DNA of 64,000 nt from Rubrivivax sp. (lineage in GTDB: Bacteria > Pseudomonadota > Gammaproteobacteria > Burkholderiales > Burkholderiaceae_C). Position 1 is the stretch's first letter. Each line of letters starts with the position of its first letter. Location of the stretch: positions 1 to 64,000 of the forward strand of contig JALHMT010000005.1 in assembly GCA_022843905.1 (NCBI GenBank). The letters run 5' to 3'. This document shows positions 46,378 through 55,486 of the stretch, in pieces. The translations under genes were made by a program, and so were the position numbers. The notes under the pieces were generated by a model. It made no database searches. It saw nothing but the letters and a program-made list of their open reading frames with translations, and was not told where the DNA came from.

Positions 46378-48231
46378 ATGGCTCTCCTGCAGATCTCGGA
46401 ACCCGGCCAGTCGCCCGACCCGCACCAGCGGCGCCTGGCGGTCGGCATCGACCTGGGCACCACGCACTCGCTGGTGGCCTCGGTGCGCCACGGCGTGCCC
46501 GAGTGCCTGCCCGACGAGCAGGGCCGGGTGCTGCTGCCGTCGGTGGTGCGCTACCTCGAAGGCGGCCGTCGACAGATCGGCACGGGCGCGCGGGATGCGC
46601 AGGCCGAAGATGCCGAGAACACCATCGTCTCGGCCAAGCGCTTCATGGGTCGCCGGCTGGGCGACATCGCCGGCCACGAAAGGCTGCCCTACCGCTTCGT
46701 CGACCTGCCCGGCATGGTGGGCCTGCAGACCCGCGACGGCGTCAAGAGCCCTGTCGAGGTCTCGGCCGAGATCCTGGCCAGCTTGCGCCAGCGTGCCGAA
46801 GACACGCTGGGCGACGACCTCTTCGGCGCCGTCATCACCGTGCCGGCCTACTTCGACGATGCGCAGCGGCAGGCCACCAAGGACGCCGCGCAGCTGGCCG
46901 GGCTGAACGTGCTGCGCCTGATCAGCGAGCCGACGGCCGCCGCGGTGGCCTACGGGCTGGACCACGCCAGCGAAGGCCTCTATGCCGTCTATGACCTGGG
47001 TGGCGGCACCTTCGACATCTCCCTGCTGCGCCTGCAGAAGGGCGTGTTCGAGGTGGTGGCCACTGGTGGCGATGCCGCGCTGGGCGGCGACGACATCGAC
47101 CATGCCCTGGCCGACTGGGCGCTGGCCCAGGCCGGCATGCGGGCCCTTTCGCCGCACGACAAGCGCGCCGCGCTGGTGGCTGCGCGTGCCACCAAGGAAG
47201 CGCTGAGCCAGGCGGACGAGGCCGACTTCGCCGCGGCGCTGGGCGCCGGGGTGAAGCTGCGCGTCAGCCGGGCGCAACTCGAAGCCCTGGCCCGTCCACT
47301 GGTCGACCGCAGCCTGGCCGCCGTGCGCAAGGTGCTGCGCGACGCACGCGTGGCAAAGGACGAGGTGCAGGGCGTGGTGCTGGTGGGCGGCTCGACGCGC
47401 ATGCCGCTGGTGCGTCAGGCCGTGGGCGAGCTGTTCGGCCGCCAGCCGCTGACCGACGTCAACCCCGACGAGGTGGTGGCCATCGGTGCAGCGCTGCAGG
47501 CCAACGCGCTGGCCGGCAACGCCAAGGACGGCGAGCTGCTGCTGCTGGACGTCATCGCGCTGTCGCTGGGGCTCGAGACCATGGGTGGCCTGGTCGAGCG
47601 CGTGATCGAGCGCAACACCACCATTCCGGTGGCGCAGGCGCAGGAATTCACGACCTTCAAGGACGGCCAGACGGCGATGGCCATCCACGTGCTGCAGGGC
47701 GAGCGCGACCTGGTGAGCGAGTGCCGCTCGCTGGCGCGTTTCGAGCTGCGCGGCATTCCGCCGATGGTGGCCGGCGCCGCACGAATCCGCGTCACCTTCC
47801 AGGTCGACGCCGATGGCCTGCTGAGCGTCTCGGCCCGCGAGCTGACCTCGGGCGTGGAAGCCTCGGTGGTGGTCAAGCCCAGCTACGGCCTGGCCGACGA
47901 CCAGATCGCGCAGATGCTGAAGGACGGCTTCGCGCACGCCGAAGACGACATGGCGGCACGTTCGCTGCGCGAAGCGCAGGTCGATGCCGAGCGCATGGTG
48001 CTGGCCACGCGCGCCGCACTGGCGGCCGATGGCGCGCTGCTCTCGGTCGAAGAACGCGGGGCGATCGACGCGCTGGTCGAGGCCACCTCGAAGGCCGGGC
48101 AGGGCACCGACACCGCCGCCATCGAGGCCGCCGTCGAGGCCCTTGCCGAAGGCACCGAGGCCTTCGCGGCCGCTCGCATGAACCAGGGCATCCGCCAGGC
48201 ACTGGCCGGCCGCCGAGTCGAAGAGGTCTGA
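46378..48231 (+). CDS. hscA: Fe-S chaperone HscA
   Basis: The 617-residue Hsp70 homologue releases clusters from IscU using ATP. Hsp70 signatures are [31 protein letters not shown] and [22 protein letters not shown] ([12 protein letters not shown]). The substrate domain begins [14 protein letters not shown]. It follows hscB by 34 bp. Confidence 0.97.
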   Translation: MALLQISEPGQSPDPHQRRLAVGIDLGTTHSLVASVRHGVPECLPDEQGRVLLPSVVRYLEGGRRQIGTGARDAQAEDAENTIVSAKRFMGRRLGDIAGHERLPYRFVDLPGMVGLQTRDGVKSPVEVSAEILASLRQRAEDTLGDDLFGAVITVPAYFDDAQRQATKDAAQLAGLNVLRLISEPTAAAVAYGLDHASEGLYAVYDLGGGTFDISLLRLQKGVFEVVATGGDAALGGDDIDHALADWALAQAGMRALSPHDKRAALVAARATKEALSQADEADFAAALGAGVKLRVSRAQLEALARPLVDRSLAAVRKVLRDARVAKDEVQGVVLVGGSTRMPLVRQAVGELFGRQPLTDVNPDEVVAIGAALQANALAGNAKDGELLLLDVIALSLGLETMGGLVERVIERNTTIPVAQAQEFTTFKDGQTAMAIHVLQGERDLVSECRSLARFELRGIPPMVAGAARIRVTFQVDADGLLSVSARELTSGVEASVVVKPSYGLADDQIAQMLKDGFAHAEDDMAARSLREAQVDAERMVLATRAALAADGALLSVEERGAIDALVEATSKAGQGTDTAAIEAAVEALAEGTEAFAAARMNQGIRQALAGRRVEEV

Positions 48232-48240
48232 GGAAATCCG

Positions 48241-48579
48241 ATGCCCGTGATCCGCATCCTGCCGAACGCCGAACTCTGTCCGCAAGGCGACACCATCGAG
48301 GCGCCCGCCGGCACCTCGGTGTGCGAAGCCCTGCTCGAGAACGGCATCGCCATCGAACATGCCTGCGAGATGAGCTGTGCCTGCACCACCTGCCATGTCG
48401 TGGTGAAGGAAGGCTTCGCCTCGCTGGGCGAGATGGACGAGAGCGAGGAAGACCTGCTCGACCGTGCCTGGGGCCTCACGCCCACCTCGCGCCTGTCCTG
48501 CCAGGCCATCCTGTCCGACAAGGACGTGGTGATCGAGATCCCGAAGTACACCATCAACCACGCACGCGAGAACCACTGA
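48241..48579 (+). CDS. fdx: ISC-type [2Fe-2S] ferredoxin
   Basis: The 112-residue ferredoxin has the cluster ligands CEMSCACTTC and the distal Cys in RLSCQAIL. It donates electrons during cluster assembly. It starts 9 bp after hscA and is the last gene; iscX does not follow, because pyrD converges 39 bp downstream. Confidence 0.96.
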   Translation: MPVIRILPNAELCPQGDTIEAPAGTSVCEALLENGIAIEHACEMSCACTTCHVVVKEGFASLGEMDESEEDLLDRAWGLTPTSRLSCQAILSDKDVVIEIPKYTINHARENH

Positions 48580-48618
48580 GCCGGCGGCCTGGCCGGCGGC
48601 GCGCCATGTCGTCGCCGA

Positions 48619-49659
48619 TCAGCCCTTCTTCAGGGCCCGTGCCGCTTCGGTCACCAGCGCCGGGCCGCGGTAGATGATGCCGGTGTACATCTGGATCAGG
48701 TCGGCACCGGCCTCGATCTTCGAACGCGCCGTGGCGGCGTCCATCACGCCACCCACGCCGATGATGGGCACGGCCGCACCCATCGCCTGGCGCAGCTGGC
48801 GGATCACCCGGTTGCTGGGCTCGAGCACCGGCGAGCCGCTCAGGCCGCCGCTCTGATCGCCGTCCTTCAAGCCCTTGACCGCCTCGCGCGAGATCGTGGT
48901 GTTGGTGGCGATCACCCCGTCCATGGCCTGTCGCTTCACGGTGGCCGCGAGCACCTCGACCTGGGCTTCGTCCAGGTCGGGCGCGATCTTCAGGAACATC
49001 GGCACGTCTCGCCCGTGCGTCGCGGCAAGCTGGCGGCGGCGGATCTGCAGCGCGGAGAGCAGCGCGTCGAGCGCCTCGTCGCTCTGCAGCGCCCGCAGGT
49101 TCTTCGTGTTGGGGCTGGAGACGTTGACTGCCACGTAGTCGGCATGGGGATACACGCCGTCCAGGCACAGCAGGTAGTCGTCGACGGCGCGTTCGTTGGG
49201 CGTGGCGCCGTTCTTTCCGATGTTCAGGCCCAGCAGCCCGCCGCTGCTGCGAAAGCTCCTCGCGCGCGCCACGTTGACGAGAAAGGCGTCGAGCCCCTCG
49301 TTGTTGAAGCCCAGGCGGTTGATCAGCGCGTTGGCCTCGGGCAGGCGGAAGATGCGCGGCCGCGGGTTGCCCGGCTGGGGCTTGGGCGTCACGGTGCCGA
49401 CTTCGATGAAGCCGAAGCCCATCGCACCGAGGCCGTCGATGCAGCGGCCGTTCTTGTCGAGACCGGCAGCCAGTCCCACCCGGTTGGGAAAGCGCAGGCC
49501 CGCCAGCGTCACCGGGTCGTCGACGCGGGCTTGCTGCCACAGGCACTGCGCCGGGGTGTTCTGCAGGCGGGCGATGCTGCCCAGGGTCAGTTCGTGGGCC
49601 TGTTCGGCGTCCAGGCCGAACAGAAAGGGGCGCGTCAGCGCATAGGGAATCAGGGCCAT
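48619..49659 (-). CDS. pyrD: Dihydroorotate dehydrogenase, class 2
   Basis: The 346-residue FMN enzyme oxidises dihydroorotate with quinone at the inner membrane. The N-terminal helix [20 protein letters not shown] is the class 2 membrane-associated region. Catalytic Ser lies in [17 protein letters not shown] and FMN contacts in [19 protein letters not shown] with [15 protein letters not shown] lies 8 nt before the ATG on the minus strand. Confidence 0.96.
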   Translation of the reverse strand: MALIPYALTRPFLFGLDAEQAHELTLGSIARLQNTPAQCLWQQARVDDPVTLAGLRFPNRVGLAAGLDKNGRCIDGLGAMGFGFIEVGTVTPKPQPGNPRPRIFRLPEANALINRLGFNNEGLDAFLVNVARARSFRSSGGLLGLNIGKNGATPNERAVDDYLLCLDGVYPHADYVAVNVSSPNTKNLRALQSDEALDALLSALQIRRRQLAATHGRDVPMFLKIAPDLDEAQVEVLAATVKRQAMDGVIATNTTISREAVKGLKDGDQSGGLSGSPVLEPSNRVIRQLRQAMGAAVPIIGVGGVMDAATARSKIEAGADLIQMYTGIIYRGPALVTEAARALKKG

Positions 49660-49739
49660 GGGCCAGCATTGTCTCAGGCACTCCGTCGACCGGTGCGCCG
49701 GGTGCCTGGCGGCCCTGTCTGGGCCGCCGTGGCGCGGCC

Positions 49740-49745
49740 CATAAT
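49740..49745 (+). promoter_or_regulatory. -10-like hexamer 6 nt before rpiA
   Basis: CATAAT ends 6 nt before the rpiA ATG. No Shine-Dalgarno is present between them, which fits a leaderless transcript. Confidence 0.5.
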
Positions 49746-49751
49746 GCTCCG

Positions 49752-50411
49752 ATGACGCAAGATCAACTCAAGGCACTGGTCGGCCGTGCCGCCCTGGCCC
49801 ACGTGCCGGCGGGGGCCGTGATCGGCGTGGGCACGGGCTCCACGGTCAACCACTTCATCGACGCGCTGGCCGAGCGCAAGGGCCTGATCGCCGGCGCCGT
49901 GTCCAGCTCGGTGAAGAGCACCGAACGGCTGCGGGCTCACGGCATCCTGGTGCTGGACGCCGAAGCCGTCGGCTCGCTGCCGGTCTACATCGACGGTGCC
50001 GACGAGATCGATCCGCACGGCTTCATGATCAAGGGTGGCGGTGCTGCGCTGACACGCGAGAAGATCGTCGCCGATCTGGCCGAGCGCTTCGTGTGCATCG
50101 CCGACGAGTCGAAACTGGTGCCGGTGCTGGGCCGTTTTCCCTTGCCTGTGGAGGTCATTGCGATGGCGTTGCCGCAGGTCTCCAGGCGCTTCGCCGCCCT
50201 GGGCGGCCGTGCCGTGCCGCGTGCCGGTGTGCTGACCGACAACGGCCATCCGCTGCTCGACGTGCATGGTCTGCAGATTGCCGACCCGTTGGCGCTGGAG
50301 ACCGACATCAACCAGTGGCCCGGTGTCGTGACCGTGGGCATCTTTGCACGCCATCGCGCGCAAACCTGCCTGCTGGGCGGCGCCGAAGGCGTGCGTACCC
50401 TCACCTTCTGA
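49752..50411 (+). CDS. rpiA: Ribose-5-phosphate isomerase A
   Basis: The 219-residue enzyme interconverts ribose-5-P and ribulose-5-P. Family motifs are [16 protein letters not shown], the catalytic [24 protein letters not shown] (DGADEID and [11 protein letters not shown]) and [11 protein letters not shown]. It is monocistronic or paired with the small gene 35 bp downstream. Confidence 0.96.
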   Translation: MTQDQLKALVGRAALAHVPAGAVIGVGTGSTVNHFIDALAERKGLIAGAVSSSVKSTERLRAHGILVLDAEAVGSLPVYIDGADEIDPHGFMIKGGGAALTREKIVADLAERFVCIADESKLVPVLGRFPLPVEVIAMALPQVSRRFAALGGRAVPRAGVLTDNGHPLLDVHGLQIADPLALETDINQWPGVVTVGIFARHRAQTCLLGGAEGVRTLTF

Positions 50412-50446
50412 TCCAATCACTTCCCTCCTCCTCTCAAGGACACCCT

Positions 50447-50641
50447 GTGGCAAAACCCAACTACTCTTTCGAAAAGCGCCAACGCGAACTCGCCAAGAAG
50501 CGCAAGAAGGAAGAGAAGGCCCAGCGCAAGTCCAGCCCGGACCAGCGCGGACCCGACGGTGAACCGGGTGACGCCGGTGAGCCCGGTCAGGACGCCGCCC
50601 CGCCGGACACGGCCGACGGCGGCAAGCCGCCGACGCCCTGA
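50447..50641 (+). CDS. Small charged conserved protein
   Basis: The GTG at 50447 has AAGGA 6 nt upstream and gives 64 residues. The N-terminal third is strongly basic (YSFEKRQRELAKKRKKEEK) and the rest is an acidic, Gly/Pro-rich disordered tail. The basic block MAKPNYSFEKRQRELAKKRK recurs in small burkholderial proteins of unknown function. Nucleic-acid binding is plausible but unproven. Confidence 0.75.
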   Translation: MAKPNYSFEKRQRELAKKRKKEEKAQRKSSPDQRGPDGEPGDAGEPGQDAAPPDTADGGKPPTP

Positions 50642-50651
50642 GCCGCCGGTC

Positions 50652-52625
50652 TCACGGTTCCCGTCGAACCCTGCGCACCTGCCAGCGTGCCGGGTCGATG
50701 GCCTCGGCCAGATCGTTCTCCAGCGGCAGCGGCTCGCCGTCGATCAGCGCGGCCAGCCACGCCGCCGCCAGGGGGGCCAGCGTGAGCCCCCGCGCTCCGA
50801 AGGCCGTGGCCACGTGCAGGCCCGGCAGTCTAGGCACCAGTCGGACCTGATCGTGCCGGCCTGCCGGCCAGTCGACCATCGCCATCGGCACCGGGCCGAC
50901 GATGGGCAGGCGGTCGGCGGCCTGCAGCCGCCAGCCGACACGGCCTTCCAGGCCGCCTGCCTTCAGCACCGAAGGGCCGCTGAATCCCTGCAGTCCCGTC
51001 AGGCGTTCGAAGCGTTCGAGGTTGCGCAGATGGTCGCTGTCGCGCACCGGGTCGTCGTCCTCGCCCTCGCTCGATGTCGCCCCGCACAGCATGTCGCCGC
51101 CCGGCAAGGGCAGGGCATAGCCGTCACCGGCCACCGGGATGGCCAACGGCATGACCGTTCCCGGCACCCCGCGCCAGACGGTCACCTGGCCGCGGATCCG
51201 CTGCATCGGCCACGCGTCAGCGCCCCGCGCGCCTGCGAGCGAGAGCGCCTGCGCAGCATGCGCCAGCACGACGACAGCCGACTCGGCCAGCACGGTTTGG
51301 TGTGGATCGAGCAGTTGCCAGCCCCCGCGGGATCGTTTCAGCTGCGCCACGTCGATGCCGCCCATGAAGCGCACCCCGGGTGTCTGCAACAGGTGGCGCA
51401 CCAGCGCCGGTGGCGCGATCCATCCGCCGCCGGGGTACCACCAGGCGGCGTGTGACAGGGGCACGCCGGCCCTGGCGCGCGCCTGGGCTGCGGACAGCGC
51501 CTGCACGTAGTCGGCCGGCAGCCCCTGAGCGACGAGGGTCGCGCTCATGCTCGTGGCCGCGTCAGGCCGGCGCACAAGTCGCAGCAGGCCACGGACCTGG
51601 CCGGGCACCTGGCCGCCGTCGATCCAGGGCTGCAGGCGCCGCTGGGCCAGCAGCGCGGCGGCACGGAACAGCCGCGAATAGGAACCGTCGCCCTCGTGCA
51701 CCGTGCCATGGAACAGCCCGGCCGGATTGCCCGAGGTCTCCGTCGCCGGCTCGCTGTGCCGCTCCAGCACGGTGACCTGCCAGCCGAGTGCGGCAAGCTC
51801 GTGCGCCACCCAGGCGCCGGCCAGCCCAGCGCCCACGACGACGGCGCTGCGCTGTTCGGCCGTCGAAGCGGACGCCCCGGTATTGCCGGGCAACGCGCCG
51901 CGCGCCTGGAAGCGGGGCGCGAAGCGCCCCGTCGTGATCTCGCCCCGGCCGCCGACGCCCGGCGCGGTCTTCACGTCGAAGCCCACCGAGGCCAGCGCGT
52001 CACGAACGGCCGGTGCCGTGTTCCAGGTGGCGACGGTGGCGCCGGCCGCAGCGCGCCGCCCGAGGGCCTTGATCAGGCGCGCATCCCACATCGCCGGGTT
52101 CCTGGCGGGCGCGAACCCGTCGAGGAACAGGGCGTCGAACTGCAGCGCCAGTTGAGGCAGCATCTGCGCCACGTCGCCCCAGCCCAGCAGCAGCCTGACG
52201 CGCCCCTGCTCGAACGCCAGCGGGTGCAGGTTGGGGGTGAGCGGCGGCCAGGCGCTCAGCAGCTGGGCCACCAGCGCACAAGGCCCCCTGAGGCTGGCTG
52301 CAGCCTCCACGCGGGCCAGATCATCGCGCGTGGGCGGGTGGCGGTCGATCGAAACGAAGACCAGTCGCTCGCAGCGCTGCGGGTCGTCACGCCACGCCTG
52401 CCAGGTCGCCAGAAAGTTGTTGCCCAGACCGAAGCCGGTCTCCAGCACGACGAAACGATGCCGCCCCGCCCAGCGTGCCGGCAAGCCGTTGCCTTGCAGG
52501 TAGACCTGCCGTGCCTGTTCGCCGGCGCCAGCGCGCGGGGCATAGACGTCGTCGAAGTCTGGCGCACGCACCACGCCGTCGCCGTCGAGCTGCAGTCGTG
52601 CCGGGCGGATGGGCTGCGTCTTCAC
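50652..52625 (-). CDS. mnmC: Bifunctional tRNA mnm5s2U modification protein MnmC
   Basis: The GTG at 52625 gives 657 residues. The N-terminal methyltransferase domain has FVVLETGFGLGNNFLATW and LFLDGFAPARNPAMW; the C-terminal FAD oxidoreductase begins AVVVGAGLAGAWVAHELAALG. The oxidoreductase part demodifies cmnm5U34 to nm5U34 and the N-terminal part methylates it to mnm5. Order and length match the fused enzyme. It may be co-transcribed with the upstream N-demethylase-like gene, 7 bp away. Confidence 0.93.
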   Translation of the reverse strand: MKTQPIRPARLQLDGDGVVRAPDFDDVYAPRAGAGEQARQVYLQGNGLPARWAGRHRFVVLETGFGLGNNFLATWQAWRDDPQRCERLVFVSIDRHPPTRDDLARVEAAASLRGPCALVAQLLSAWPPLTPNLHPLAFEQGRVRLLLGWGDVAQMLPQLALQFDALFLDGFAPARNPAMWDARLIKALGRRAAAGATVATWNTAPAVRDALASVGFDVKTAPGVGGRGEITTGRFAPRFQARGALPGNTGASASTAEQRSAVVVGAGLAGAWVAHELAALGWQVTVLERHSEPATETSGNPAGLFHGTVHEGDGSYSRLFRAAALLAQRRLQPWIDGGQVPGQVRGLLRLVRRPDAATSMSATLVAQGLPADYVQALSAAQARARAGVPLSHAAWWYPGGGWIAPPALVRHLLQTPGVRFMGGIDVAQLKRSRGGWQLLDPHQTVLAESAVVVLAHAAQALSLAGARGADAWPMQRIRGQVTVWRGVPGTVMPLAIPVAGDGYALPLPGGDMLCGATSSEGEDDDPVRDSDHLRNLERFERLTGLQGFSGPSVLKAGGLEGRVGWRLQAADRLPIVGPVPMAMVDWPAGRHDQVRLVPRLPGLHVATAFGARGLTLAPLAAAWLAALIDGEPLPLENDLAEAIDPARWQVRRVRREP

Positions 52626-52632
52626 GACGCCG

Positions 52633-53589
52633 TCAGCCGCGGTTCCGGCCGCGCCCTGCCAGCCAGTGCAGCAGCGGCTCGCGAACGGCTGCCAGGCCGC
52701 GATAGTCGAGCACGGCGGGGCTCATGCTGGCCAGCGCGTCGTGCAGCGCCATGGCGCGACCGGGGGGCTCGGTGGCCTCGGTCAGCGCCTGCAGCTCGAC
52801 CAGGATGGTGAACACGGCCTGCGCCGAGCCGGGCAGCGGGATGAAAGTCTGCCGCTCGGTGCGCAGCCAGCTTCGTTGCCCGATCGTCGTCAGGTCGACG
52901 CCGGTCCATCGTGCGGGGTCGACGCGTTCCGGGTGTGCGTGCAGCCGCGTGTGCGGCGTCAGGGTCCAGACGAAACGTTCCCAACGTTCGGGGCCGATCG
53001 CCATGCGCACCAGGGCGTCGCTGGCCCGCAGCAGCAACGTGTTGTCGGCCACCGGCGCGTGCACTTCGGCGAAGTGGCGGCCGACCTTGTCCTCAGGTGC
53101 CCAGAAGGAGGGCAGGGCCACGGCCAGCCAGGGGATGGTGGCGTTGCCGCCGTCGACCACGGCGAAGTCCTCGGCGAAGGCCAGGCTCAGCAGGCCGGTC
53201 AGGCGCCATTCGGGCGGCAGCTGGCGCAGGCAGCGAGCCAGCTCGTCGCCGAGGCCGAAACGGCCGCGCTGCAACTCGATCACCTGCGCCGTGGCGTTCA
53301 CGCTCACGCCCAGATGACGCGCATGGGCCGTGCGGCCGTCCCAGTCCCAGGCCTGCGGGTGTTCACGGGCCGCATGTTCCGCCAGGCCGGTCAGGGCAGG
53401 CCCGGGGTCGAAACCCGGCACCTTCAGCAAGGCCTGCGACGAGAACGCCGACAGCACCGCCAGCTTCTCGCGCTGATGGCGTCCGCCGGCAGCCAGCGGC
53501 GTGAGCTGCGGCGTGCCCGTCGCCAGGCGGCGCAGTCCGGGCTGCATGCGGAAGGGCGCCTGGATGGCGGCGTCGAAATCGAAGGCCAT
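52633..53589 (-). CDS. Heme-dependent oxidative N-demethylase family protein (DUF3445)
   Basis: The 318-residue protein begins MAFDFDAAIQAPFRMQPGLR. Family marks are FRMQPGLRRL, WRLTGLLSLAFAEDFAVV, WAPEDKVGRHFAEVHAPV (a candidate heme-ligand His region) and RTERQTFIPLPGSAQAVFTI. Related proteins such as dimethylamine monooxygenase subunits use heme and a PAS-like fold. Substrate is unknown, and partner subunits are not adjacent. Confidence 0.85.
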   Translation of the reverse strand: MAFDFDAAIQAPFRMQPGLRRLATGTPQLTPLAAGGRHQREKLAVLSAFSSQALLKVPGFDPGPALTGLAEHAAREHPQAWDWDGRTAHARHLGVSVNATAQVIELQRGRFGLGDELARCLRQLPPEWRLTGLLSLAFAEDFAVVDGGNATIPWLAVALPSFWAPEDKVGRHFAEVHAPVADNTLLLRASDALVRMAIGPERWERFVWTLTPHTRLHAHPERVDPARWTGVDLTTIGQRSWLRTERQTFIPLPGSAQAVFTILVELQALTEATEPPGRAMALHDALASMSPAVLDYRGLAAVREPLLHWLAGRGRNRG

Positions 53590-53703
53590 GGTCTGGATGA
53601 TGCCTGCACAGGGCGGATCCGGTGGGCCGGAAACGGCGAGGGCACCGCCTGGGTGCCCTCGATGCCCGGCCGTCGACGCGGCCCTGCGTTGAACGTCGCG
53701 AGA

Positions 53704-54258
53704 TCAGACCCGCTTGCGGTACTCGTGCGTTCGGGTGTCGATCTCGACCTTGTCGCCGTTCTCGACGAAGATCGGCACGCTGATCTCGAACCCGGTGCCC
53801 ACCAGCTTGGCCGGCTTCAGCACCTTGCCCGAGGTGTCGCCCTTGACGGCGGGGTCGGTGGTGATCTCGCGCACCACGGTGGTGGGCAGTTCCACCGAGA
53901 TGGCCTTGCCATCGTAGAACACCACTTCCACCTGCATGTTGTCTTCGAGGTAGTTGATGGCGTCGCCCATGTTCTCGGCTTCGACCTCGAACTGGTTGTA
54001 CTCGGCGTCCATGAACGCGTACATCGGGTCGGCGAAGTAGGAGTAGGTGCACTCCTTCTTGTCCAGCACGATCTGGTCCATCTTGTCGTCGGCCTTGAAA
54101 ACCACTTCGGCGCCGGCGCCGTTGAGCAGGTTCTTCATCTTCATGCGGACGGTCGCGGCACCGCGGCCGCCGCGGCTGTATTCCGTCCTGAGCACGACCA
54201 TCGGGTCTTTGCCCTGCATGATGACGTTGCCGGCGCGAATTTCCTGAGCGAGTTTCAT
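53704..54258 (-). CDS. efp: Elongation factor P
   Basis: The 184-residue factor relieves ribosome stalling at polyproline. The loop that reaches the peptidyl centre reads [15 protein letters not shown] with Arg32 at the tip, the arginine type modified by rhamnose rather than the lysine type modified by EpmA. The enzyme for that modification, earP, is the next gene upstream. A TAGAAT hexamer at 54371-54376 may be its own -10. Confidence 0.97.
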   Translation of the reverse strand: MKLAQEIRAGNVIMQGKDPMVVLRTEYSRGGRGAATVRMKMKNLLNGAGAEVVFKADDKMDQIVLDKKECTYSYFADPMYAFMDAEYNQFEVEAENMGDAINYLEDNMQVEVVFYDGKAISVELPTTVVREITTDPAVKGDTSGKVLKPAKLVGTGFEISVPIFVENGDKVEIDTRTHEYRKRV

Positions 54259-54370
54259 GACTGGATTCCGTGGAAGGACCTGCGCACGGCGCTTCACTTG
54301 CGTGAGCGGGCTGCAATGACAGCCTGGACGCCCATCGAAGATGCGGATGGTGCGCCGCGCAAAGCCCCTG

Positions 54371-54376
54371 ATTCTA
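54371..54376 (-). promoter_or_regulatory. Possible -10 of efp
   Basis: TAGAAT on the minus strand abuts the earP stop and lies 112 bp before efp. No convincing -35 is visible. Confidence 0.35.
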
Positions 54377-55453
54377 TCAGGCTCGGGTCGTTGCCGGCCC
54401 GCTCGTGGCAGCCCGGTGCTCGTGAACGAAGTCCAGCAGGCGGCTCGTCAGGTCCTGCTGCACCAGCAGGCGCGCCTTCCAGCGCTGGCAGGCCGCTTGC
54501 CAGGCGCCGGGGTCCGGCAGCGTCAGCGGACCCGACTGCAGGCCGTTCCAGACCCGCCAGGCGTCAGCCAGGCCGGGCAGGCCGCCGGCACCGAAGAGGT
54601 CCAGGAAGGCTGCCAGCTTGGCATGGTGGGCGCCGTCGTGCTGGGGGTAGATGTGCCACAGGAAGGGGCGTGCGGCCCACATCGCGCGCACGAAGGAGTC
54701 CTCGCCGCGCACCAGGTTGATGTCGCCGCTCCACAGCAGGCGGTCGAAGTCGCCCTGGTCCAGCCAGGGCAGCGGCTGGATGCGCACGCCCGGGGGCAGG
54801 GTGCAGAGCGTCGCAGCCTCGGTGGCCGCCCCGGGCGTCGGCAGCAGCAGGACGGGGGGCGCGCCGGGAGCGGCCACTGCCTGCAGCAGCCAGGGCACCG
54901 GCGCGCCCGGGTAGCAGAACAGCGTCAACACGCGTTCGCCCGGAGCCAGGGTGATGCCTCTTGCGGCCAGCCAGGCCCGGCGATCGAAGGCCGATTGCGC
55001 CGCAGGCAGCCCGGCTTCGCGGATCAGGCCGCCGGTGGCAACGCTGAAGCCCGGGTAGAAGAACCATTTGGCCAGCCCCCGCCCCGGCCCCGCCATCTGC
55101 GGCGACATCAGCCCGTGCGAGCGCTCGACGTAGGCTTCGGCGCTCAGGTACTCGAGGTTGATCCAGACCGGCGCTGACGCCCTGCCAGCCATGCGGGCGA
55201 CGAACGAAGCGGGTGGGTCGCACCCGAAGGCTTCGACGACCACATCGCCAGGCAGGCCCTGGGCCTCGCAGTCGGACCAACGGCGCACGTCGACGCCGAA
55301 GGCGCCCCGCGGCGCCATCCAGGCCAGGGCGCTGGCGTCGTCCAGCCACAGCCTCACGGCCTCGCCGCGCGAAGCCAGATCGGCGGCCAGGCGCCAGCAC
55401 ACGCCGACGTCCCCGTAGTTGTCGATCACCCGGCAGAACAGGTCCCAGCGCAT
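54377..55453 (-). CDS. earP: EF-P arginine rhamnosyltransferase EarP
   Basis: The 358-residue GT-B-like enzyme transfers rhamnose from dTDP-rhamnose to Arg32 of EF-P. The N-terminal [20 protein letters not shown] carries the conserved aspartates. Other family parts are [38 protein letters not shown] and [26 protein letters not shown] ([12 protein letters not shown]). Pairing with an Arg32-type efp confirms the call. Its start codon is 33 bp from the divergent uvrC start. Confidence 0.97.
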   Translation of the reverse strand: MRWDLFCRVIDNYGDVGVCWRLAADLASRGEAVRLWLDDASALAWMAPRGAFGVDVRRWSDCEAQGLPGDVVVEAFGCDPPASFVARMAGRASAPVWINLEYLSAEAYVERSHGLMSPQMAGPGRGLAKWFFYPGFSVATGGLIREAGLPAAQSAFDRRAWLAARGITLAPGERVLTLFCYPGAPVPWLLQAVAAPGAPPVLLLPTPGAATEAATLCTLPPGVRIQPLPWLDQGDFDRLLWSGDINLVRGEDSFVRAMWAARPFLWHIYPQHDGAHHAKLAAFLDLFGAGGLPGLADAWRVWNGLQSGPLTLPDPGAWQAACQRWKARLLVQQDLTSRLLDFVHEHRAATSGPATTRA

Positions 55454-55459
55454 CGGCGG

Positions 55460-55465
55460 ATTATC
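55460..55465 (-). promoter_or_regulatory. -10-like hexamer 6 nt before earP
   Basis: GATAAT on the minus strand ends exactly 6 nt before the earP ATG, with no Shine-Dalgarno. It lies 8 bp from the oppositely oriented uvrC hexamer. Confidence 0.5.
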
Positions 55466-55473
55466 GGAGGCGG

Positions 55474-55479
55474 CAGAAT
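55474..55479 (+). promoter_or_regulatory. -10-like hexamer 7 nt before uvrC
   Basis: CAGAAT ends 7 nt before the uvrC ATG. GGAGG at 55466-55470 is 16 nt from the ATG, too far to act as a normal ribosome site. Confidence 0.45.
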
Positions 55480-55486
55480 CCTGCGC

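Noticed and set aside
46285..48576. A 763-codon open frame antisense to hscA and fdx
   Set aside because: The sense genes have full Hsp70 and ferredoxin motifs; the antisense translation has none.
48580..48618. Missing iscX or a further isc gene after fdx
   Set aside because: The 39-bp gap before the convergent pyrD gene is too short to encode it.
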